NCBI GenBank assembly: GCA_028095005.1 | Contig: CM051461.1 | Location: 61,299,840-61,363,839, forward strand | Reading direction: 5' to 3' | Length of the DNA: 64,000 nt | DNA from: Rhynchospora pubera | Lineage: Eukaryota; Streptophyta; Magnoliopsida; Poales; Cyperaceae | Notes under the pieces: model-generated | Databases searched by the model: none | What the model was told of the DNA's origin: nothing | The model's input: only the letters and a program-made list of their open reading frames with translations | Made by a program: the position numbers and the translations under genes | Part shown: positions 57,701 to 64,000 of the stretch, piece after piece | How the letters are laid out: every line of letters begins with the position of its first letter | Position numbering within the stretch: the stretch's first letter is position 1

Positions 57701-58933
57701 ATTGACAGCTGACGCAAGCATTAATTTCCTTATTATTTTTCCCAACAGTCAGCAACCCAGATCATTTACTCTTTTACACTCTAAACTTCCATTTTATAGT
57801 CGGTGATATCGATTGCATATTCTTTGTTCAGGGTAATTACACCCTTGTGGCAATACATTTTTTATTTGATTACTAAGCCTGAATTTAAATTCTTTGAATC
57901 AATATCAAAGTGAAGCAGACTATTTTTGGTCATTGCAGCAGATTTATCTCTAAGGGTCAAGATCATTAGCAAATAGCCTAGGAACAAGTGATGCTAGTTG
58001 CACCATAGGAATGTGAGCACAATCTGTAATTATGACAACCATGCCATATCCTGGAGAAAAGAATGCTCCTCTTTTTTGTTTTTAAACCAAGTGAAATATT
58101 GATGTGGTTGATAGGTCACGGGGAAAAACCAAATATATTGTTTTTCCTGGAATATATAGATGGGCATGTATAATCATGCACCTGTATCTTTTTGTCAGAA
58201 CAAAGCTAAAGCTCTTAAAGTGCTGCGTTCTAGGCTGTATGAAATGGAGAGAGTAAGACTTCACACGGACCGTTCAAAGCTTCGATCTGAACAGGTTAAA
58301 ACTAATTCTTGTTTTCATTAATCATTGTAAGGTCCAGGCATCGAAATACTGCATTTAGTTGCTGGTTCAATCTGGTCAGCTACTATTGCTAATAATACAG
58401 TAATCACTTGGTTTTGGGTGCTTAATTACTTGTTGGATTGACATACTTGGTCTAAGTGCAAAAGTACATATGCTTCATTTTCTTTATTTTTAAATTGCTG
58501 AGTGGGCTCAGTGCTTAATTTGAAGCTAAAATAGATCTTGGTTACGAGATCAGGGCTTGAGATGTCAGCAGGACTTAATAGATTTGAGTTACTTGCCTCT
58601 AAATTGGATCAAATAGAAATTTATTCTATTCAGAAAGGGGTGGGGCAGGTAGTTGGGTTCAAAAGAGGCTTTGTTCATTAACATTGCTAAATTTTGTTTT
58701 TTAATTACTCCGGAGTGTGTTTATTTGGTTTGTGAATGTGTCAGATCGGAAGTGGAGATAGATCAGAAAGAATCAGGACATACAATTTTCCGCAGGGACG
58801 GGTCACAGATCATCGGGTAGGCATCACTCAACATTCAATAGCAGATGTTTTAGAGGGAGAAGGCCTTGATATTTTTATCGATGGGCTTGTTTTGAGGGAG
58901 GAGATGGACGCAATTGCCTCTTTAACCTCTTGA
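54747..58933 (+). CDS. Organellar (probably mitochondrial) peptide chain release factor 1
   Basis: Class-I release factor that hydrolyses peptidyl-tRNA at UAA/UAG. Ten exons: 54747-54971, 55078-55176, 55269-55452, 55545-55593, 55713-55791, 56472-56546, 57137-57214, 57447-57605, 58199-58294, 58745-58933. Total 1233 bp, 410 residues, all phases consistent. Key motifs: GTGGEEASLFAMDIF, the RF1-type codon-recognition PVT (240-242) in HRVQRVPVTE, GGQ (284-286) in RSGGSGGQSVNTTNSAV, and RIRTYNFPQGRVTDHR. The N-terminus is Arg/Leu-rich without acids for about 30 residues, suggesting a mitochondrial presequence. An in-frame ATG at 54696 exists, but the ATG at 54747 is the one conserved in the duplicate at 47258. 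Head-to-head with the SWC6 remnant. Plastid targeting cannot be excluded. Confidence 0.95.
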
Positions 58934-59573
58934 AGAAAGAAAAAAGAAAAATCATGCGATTATTTGTTTCTTTAACGACATTCAGTTTTGTGGCATTTAG
59001 GTGTGTAAGCTATGTAATTTAATAGGATTTTTGAGTAGAAAAATTGCAATAAGCTGCCATTGGATTTTTTTACTTTTGATTAATAAGTTATTTATTCGAG
59101 GTTATTATTATTTTAAATCAGTATATAGTGACCGGAATGAATAATTGTATTTAGCAATGGCGGGGTTAGTATTTCGATGCAATTGTTAGGGCCTATAATT
59201 TAGAAGTCTAAACCCCAAATCCAATTAATTTATGGGACTAGCGGTAGCAGGCAGACATCTGACTAGAACCAGCCCTGCCCCTGTTTGATTGCTGCAGCAC
59301 CCATTCACTCCTCAACTCTCCCATTTTTCTTAAATTATTTATTTGCCTACAATCCAAAATAAGAGACATTTATCAATTATAAAGAGGTAAACGCAATCAT
59401 CATGCGGGGTTTCTCTAGAATCATTCAATTCTAAAGAGAGAACACATTACACATACATAAAAGTGAGTTTGGAAGACAATTCAATTGAAAATAATAGAAG
59501 AAACTCAAAACTGGTTACATTAGAGGCATCTTTGCAAGTGAAACTGAAAGGAGGACGTGCCATTTGGTCCATA
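58934..59573. repeat. Downstream flank of the duplicated unit (right copy)
   Basis: 3' region of RF1. From 59070 it aligns with 51461-51915, with an unshared stretch at about 59230-59345 (GGGACTAGCGGTAGCAGGC...). Non-coding. Confidence 0.7.
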
Positions 59574-59752
59574 GAACTCACATCCTCTGCCGCGAGCGGC
59601 TGGCAGCATTTTTTATCCGACCGTCTGATCTAATCTAAATCGCCCCTAGAAAATACCGGATTGATAGGCTAAAAGAAACTGAACCGTTCAGATCAGATCG
59701 AACGACTAATATGAGAAGTGCGACTGTGCCGTGCGACAGAGGATACGAACCA
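59574..59752. mobile_element. Mutator-type MITE with filled/empty site proof
   Basis: 179 bp, GAACTCACATCCTCTGCCGCG ... GCGACAGAGGATACGAACCA, flanked by TGGTCCATA (59565-59573 and 59753-59761). The left duplicate at about 51908-51930 reads CCATATGGTCCATATCCTTTC without the element: the exact empty site. Confidence 0.93.
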
Positions 59753-59990
59753 TGGTCCATATCCTTCCATCGAGATGATCTGCACAAAAATTAGTTCTTT
59801 CTGATGTTACCCGAGATAATATCAGCAACAAGTAAGGTTTAAACTGCAAAATTTCCCTCTCATATGCGTCTCCTCTTGTCTCGGAGTCGTATCCTCTGCT
59901 CACCTTTAAAAGGTGAGCAGAGTGCCTACTTTTTTTTGAACCCTTGGATCCTAATCCAACGGAATGTGCAAAGATCAGTAAATCGCTGAA

Positions 59991-61280
59991 ATATCTCACC
60001 TATTCTTGCCTGCCCGCGACTGCCCCCTCTTCTCCGATTCATCTTAAAAAAAAAGAAAAATCTCGGAGCATATCGCTTCCGCTTCCATTCGAGAGAGAGA
60101 GAAAGAGAAAAGTTGAAAAAGAGAGAAATCCGACGGCTCCGACGGAGAGGACTGCCGTTCGAGAGAGAAAGAGCGCGACTCTTTGACGACTCCGACGGTT
60201 TGGTGGTTGCGTTGTGACTCAGTGAAAGAGAAAAAAGAGCAAGAGAAAGAAAGTGAAGAAGGAGGAAGGAGGAAGTAGGCTGAGCACCGTGGTTGAGTTA
60301 TATTCCCTATACTGTACTGTCCCTAATTTGAGTAATTAAGTCAGTTTGTCTTTGAATTTATAGGGTTTCGGTTTGAGGTTAGGAATTTGATTCCTGAGTT
60401 CAATTTGTGATCAATTCTAGTAATTGCATGGATTTGGAATTGCTTTTTTGTGAGTATTTCTGTTGATTGTGTCCATCTTTGTAAATTGGCTATTCTGATA
60501 TATGCTGGTTGAGCAGAGGTATAGTCGGTATTTCTTATGTTTTATGGTTTTCTTTTTAATTTGGTTTAAAAAAATGCTTTGTGTAATACTTCTAATGCTG
60601 CCAGACCTCAATTACAAAACAATTTCCTCCAACTATTAATTTTGCACTTATGAGCCATAGTACTGAGAATATGTACTCTATTAGTTTAAACTCTGTGCAC
60701 TTTGTTGGTTCATACATTTGTTACCATTGGATACAATAAATGTGAAGAATTCTTTTTATCATAATTAATTTGGCTATGTTTTCATAAAGGTTTACGGCAG
60801 TTTGCATCTCAGAAGGTCTGTGTGATGAATGTTGTACCAGTGCATACACCAAATACTCTTCCAATAATGGTTTCTGATTTTTTTTTGAATTTGGATTAAA
60901 AAATTGGCTATTTCATGGGTACTGATCCTCTTGGTTATAACATTTGAATTAATGTTATATGTGCCTGGTTTGTTGAATGTTAACATCTGTTACATGCCCT
61001 ATGATTGATTTATAAAGATATATCTTTTTGCATGTGATTGATTTATCTATGGGAATCTTTTGTTAACTATCTCTCTTTTTTTTAGGAATATTGGGCGTTC
61101 TGGCATAATTTTGACAAAAAGTAATCAAAGCTGTCTGGATTTATCCAAATTTAAGTTGTGAATTTTATCAGGTCCTTGGTTAGGAAAATCATAGCAAGGT
61201 CAAGCGCAAGTAATTTGTAAGTTGTAATTTGGAGGTTCAAGATGTTGTATTTTGGAGTGTTTTGTAATTTGTAAGTTGGT
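59991..61280 (+). other. Leader/intron-like segment, possible transduplicated or non-coding transcript
   Basis: 60040-60290 is purine-rich (GAGAGAGAAAGAG tracts) like a plant 5' leader, followed by an AT-rich intron-like stretch (a donor such as GGAAGTAGG|GT is not certain). A TTTTTTTTAG acceptor-like site at 61076-61085 precedes a short segment ending near 61280 with TTTGTAATTTGT motifs. No convincing open frame. Could be a captured gene fragment or a non-coding transcript. Confidence 0.3.
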
Positions 61281-61920
61281 CTGGTCTTTGTATTTGCTAT
61301 AAATAATTAGCTATTTGTTATGGATACTTTGTTTTTGCATATCAATATTTGCTATGTATAATTAGCTATTTGTTATGGATCTGCTTTTTTATGGATAATA
61401 TCAATATTTGCTGTGGACTTGATTGAACTCATTTGACTTGGCTTTACACTCGTTTAAATCTGTCAATGGAATTGTTTGATTGCTTAATTTAATCAATTGA
61501 TAATTGCTTAATTTAATAGTATGATAGTATGACAGACGAGATGCAACTTCCTTTGCCTTAATTAAAACTTGATTGTTAGAAGCACGATAATGACATAAGA
61601 ACTATAGGTTAAACATCGGAAATAAGAAAAACAATAATGAAATTTAGGATTATAATACACAGAAATGCACATATGCGATACAAATATAGGTACAGCCGTA
61701 CAAGTCTGCAATACACATCATGTACCGGCCTTTGAAACAAGCACCTATGCTCTTATGGACAGATTTTCTTGTTTGTTTATTTGTTTGCACTAATACTTTG
61801 AAATAAGCATTGACATCCCGTACCCGTAATACAAAAATGCACTAATACTTCGAAACAAGCATTGACTATTACGAGTCTTCAATACTTTGAAATATCATCC
61901 CAAGCACTAATACTTTCAAT
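61281..61920. repeat. AT-rich DNA with degenerate CGAAACAAGCATTGAC units
   Basis: From about 61690, variants of TGTACCGGCCTTTGAAACAAGCAC recur. The block CATC(A/C)TGTACCGGCCTTTG appears at 61719 and again at 63110, on either side of the hAT element. No gene. Confidence 0.5.
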
Positions 61921-63099
61921 CAGTGGCGAGGCCAGCCAATTTTTAAGCATGGGCACACATGAATAGAGAATAATAAAACTAATATTAAATTAAAAAAATA
62001 GGTTGTTTTGCAACATAAATTGTTTTGGAGCAGCTTGTAGATATTGCCTTCTTATGAACTCATGATCATTTGGATTATAATCATTTATTGGTGGTCGAAG
62101 GCCCGGATCAAAAGGAACTTCAAAGTTCGAATCCAATTGCGCTCGCTTACGACTTGCTCCTGAGTTCCTTGGAGAGGTTGAGATGATTTTTTAAAATAAC
62201 TCTCCATAATTATAACAAGTAATGAAAAAAGATTCAATTTCAGACATAAACTTCCACCCTAATTTGAATATTCAAGTCGAGTAACTCAAATAAAACAAGT
62301 TCTGTTACAATAAAATTTGAATAATTTTAAATAATTTTGCTATCCATCTCTAAACATTTTCATAATCATGATTAACAAATACAAACTTATATTTTAATTT
62401 CAGCAAGCAACTAAACTTCAATATATAATTTGGAACTATGCACAATGTTTTTTTTCCTACTTAAGGCAGAGACCAGAGAGCTACGCACAAGTCAAAACCA
62501 TCTAAAAAAAATTCTTCTATAGTTTTGGCAATGAAGACAAAATCATCCTTAATTTTTTTATTTTCCTACTTTATTCAATTGAAATTCTTATTAATAAAAT
62601 AGATTTCAGAAAAATTAGCTTGTGCGTTTGGAGTTCCGAAGGAGTACATGCGCAGAAACTGGAGAGCCGGGCTAAGACACACGGCAACGGCGACGGAGCA
62701 CCGAAACAAGTCGCAGATAGCGAGTGAGCGAGTAGAGAGGCGAAGTCGGAGATAAATTGAGAGGCGAAGTTGGATCAACGAATCCTCCATGAATAGAAAA
62801 ACTTAGGTCGCACCAGTCAACTCTTTACAGACTTTACTTTGCTTCTTTTCTGTTTAATCTTTTTTTGTGACTTTGTGATCCCAAGAGGTCAAGAGACAAG
62901 AGAATGGACCAGTCAAACACAAAACAAAAAATTGCAAAGTGGGCCACGCACAAGTAAAAGCCCAAATTAGAAATCAAGCGTGGGCACTGTGTTTTTTTAA
63001 ACGTAGGCATCTACACTTCTTTGTATATACGGGTCTCTTATTTCCAAAAAATAAGCCTAGGCAAGTGCCCAGCCTTGCCCACTACTGGCCTCGCCACTG
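61921..63099. mobile_element. hAT element (CAGTGGCG family) with transposase remnant
   Basis: 1179 bp, CAGTGGCGAGGCCAGCC ... ACTGGCCTCGCCACTG, flanked by the 8-bp duplication CTTTCAAT (61913-61920 and 63100-63107). The minus strand carries a transposase N-terminal fragment at 61990-62190 and a CT-rich leader-like stretch at 62650-62790, so it reads as an internally deleted copy of a once coding element oriented on the minus strand. Confidence 0.88.
61990..62190 (-). pseudogene. hAT transposase N-terminal fragment (ZMYM1-like)
   Basis: About 65 codons on the minus strand, containing STSPRNSGASRKRAQ, PFDPGLRPPINDYNPND and EFIRRQYLQAAPKQF, then a stop at 61990-61992. The DPGLRPPI-YNPND--RR-YLQ pattern is typical of the region before the TTF-type zinc finger in plant ZMYM1/hAT-like transposases. 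The zinc finger and catalytic domains are missing. Confidence 0.7.
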
Positions 63100-63107
63100 C
63101 TTTCAAT

Positions 63108-63278
63108 ATACATCCTGTACCGGCCTTTGAAACAAGCACCTTTGAATCAAGCATTGACATCATGTTTCTTTGTTTCAGTAATTTAACTAACATGTTTGCT
63201 AAAATAAAATGAAGTGAATTTGCACCCAAATTACCACCTCACCCTCTAAATTGCCACAATTCCTTTGACAGTCAATCA
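63108..63278. other. Short non-coding stretch between hAT element and mitochondrial-type exon
   Basis: Left part is the GTACCGGCC-type repeat; the rest contains no exon continuing the minus-strand gene at 63629. Confidence 0.5.
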
Positions 63279-63629
63279 CTAATGCATTATATCAAGTGCA
63301 CCCTTCTGAGCAGCGACGGCTTTGGCCTTCTTCCTCTCCTCACTAGCAATGCGCACAGCCTCACGGCACGCATCGTCCTTCCTCTGCTTCTCAACCCGAA
63401 GCATCTCAACCTCGTACGCATACTCCTTCCTCAGCTGTCCTTCAAGATTGGCCTGAGCCACGCGTGGGTCATTCGGGGGAGTCCAGCTCCCGAGGAACTC
63501 GCACGGCTTCTTCAGATCGCTCCCGTCATTGCGAGCGGAGGAGGAGAGACGACGGAGGGATTGGGATTGGGAGTGGGGATGGAGGAGAGAAGGTGTGATT
63601 CCTATGTTGAGGGATCGAGTGATAGCCAT
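63279..63629 (-). CDS. First exon or fragment of a conserved mitochondrial-type coiled-coil protein
   Basis: An ATG at 63629 (MAITRSLNIG) opens an N-terminus rich in Arg/Ser/Leu and without acids (RRLSSSARND), a good mitochondrial presequence. It is followed by KKPCEFLGSWTPPNDP and a charged helical segment (RKEYAYEVEMLRVEKQRKDDACREAVRIASEERKKAKA) likely to form a coiled coil. It resembles a plant family of small mitochondrial proteins annotated only vaguely; I cannot name its function. The frame ends at a stop at 63279, but family members continue further, so the natural exon probably ends near AAQK and the rest is absent here. It may be a captured fragment (see the Pack-MULE-like element). 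Confidence 0.55.
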   Translation of the reverse strand: MAITRSLNIGITPSLLHPHSQSQSLRRLSSSARNDGSDLKKPCEFLGSWTPPNDPRVAQANLEGQLRKEYAYEVEMLRVEKQRKDDACREAVRIASEERKKAKAVAAQKGALDIMH

Positions 63630-63700
63630 CGGAGATTTTTTTAAGAAAAAATTACGAAGGAAATTGGGGAGAGATCGGGTAGTCGGGCACCCATGCTTTG

Positions 63701-63902
63701 GAATTGCATCCTCTGGATGGCCATCCATAGATGGTTTTCGATCTCAGCCGTCTGATTTAATTTCAATGGCTATAGATGCCCCGTGCATGATACCTGGATT
63801 GATAGGCCCGAAAAGATCTAACCGTTGAGATTAAATCGGACGGCCGGATCGAAAGACGTCCACTGGATGGTTGAATACAACCATCCAGAGGACACTCTCC
63901 CC
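63701..63902. mobile_element. Mutator-type MITE (ATCCTCTG family) upstream of the mitochondrial-type exon
   Basis: About 202 bp, GAATTGCATCCTCTGGATGG ... CCATCCAGAGGACACTCTCC, flanked by CCATGCTTTG (63691-63700 and 63903-63912). Shares ATTTAATTTCAATGGC and GATTGATAGGCCCGAAAA with the copy at 54287. It lies about 70 bp upstream of the ATG at 63629, so it may sit in that exon's leader. Confidence 0.85.
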
Positions 63903-64000
63903 CCATGCTTTGAGCGAATTTATGCACTCCTTACATGCGCCCCGTTAGATTAGGATCTAAGGCTCCAAAAGAAAGGTAGGCACTCTGCTCACCTTTTAAA

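Larger units (their letters stand above)
59881..64000. mobile_element. Possible Pack-MULE-like element, right end beyond the window
   Basis: The left end GGAGTCGTATCCTCTGCTCACC is of the same type as the local Mutator MITEs. The next bases TTTAAAAGGTGAGCAGAGTGCCTAC (59903-59927) and the following region to about 59990 are repeated inverted at the right window edge (64000 down to about 63915; GATCCTAATC(C/T)AACGG shared). If these are the two TIRs of one element, it exceeds 4.1 kb and contains a leader-like segment, a hAT element and an exon of a mitochondrial-type protein gene. Two separate elements are the alternative; no target duplication can be checked. Confidence 0.42.

Noticed and set aside
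63279..63728. Complete small gene of 149 codons starting at 63728
   Set aside because: Codons before 63629 run back to the MITE end at 63701, and related proteins continue beyond the 3' stop; treated as a first exon or fragment.

Overview
This window is nuclear DNA from a flowering plant. The genes are plant-type: squalene epoxidase, a secreted laccase, an IMK2-type LRR receptor kinase, the SWR1 subunit SWC6 and an organellar RF1. They have short exons, AT-rich GT-AG introns and intergenic space packed with plant transposons. Moderate GC and the gene structures suggest a non-grass angiosperm, probably with a repeat-rich genome. The species cannot be named from sequence alone. All exon boundaries were placed by eye from reading frame, splice signals and family knowledge.

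Layout. 1-4912 (-): the first five exons of squalene epoxidase; its 3' part lies off the left edge. 5.5-9.4 kb: a hAT-like element rich in CGGATA repeats, interrupted by an LTR element with 1-kb LTRs and only 157 bp between them, then a TGTTCACTT hairpin repeat and a complete Mutator-type foldback MITE. 10.5-13.96 kb (-): a 5'-truncated L1-type LINE with a long open RT/RNase H frame. 15.47-22.53 kb: a Mutator-type long-TIR element containing a 5.6-kb gag-only LTR element and an inner foldback. 22.65-24.15 kb: a PIF/Harbinger (Tourist-like) element with an extremely AT-rich core. 25.7-28.5 kb (+): the IMK2-like gene, with degenerate kinase motifs. 28.5-38 kb: gene-poor AT-rich DNA with two copies of a foldback MITE and tRNA-derived SINEs. 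38.1-43.8 kb (+): laccase in five exons.

The most informative part is 44.4-59.9 kb. SWC6 (-) and the gene for organellar peptide chain release factor 1 (+) form a head-to-head pair. The pair was duplicated in tandem and then decayed reciprocally. The left copy keeps intact SWC6 but a dead RF1. The right copy keeps an intact 10-exon RF1 but only a dead first exon of SWC6. Because the two copies can be compared base by base, several transposon insertions (both Mutator-type and hAT-type) can be read as filled versus empty sites, with 8-9 bp target duplications, so they postdate the duplication.

59.88 kb to the right edge is bounded by inverted ends of the Mutator-MITE type. It contains a leader-like transcribed-looking segment, a hAT element with a transposase remnant, and the first exon of a gene for a mitochondrial-type coiled-coil protein. 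It could be a large Pack-MULE-like element.

Functionally the host genes are independent: sterol/triterpenoid synthesis, receptor signalling, lignin or phenolic oxidation, H2A.Z deposition and organellar translation termination. No operon-like or defence system is seen. The novelty lies in nested mobile elements and the reciprocally decayed gene pair.
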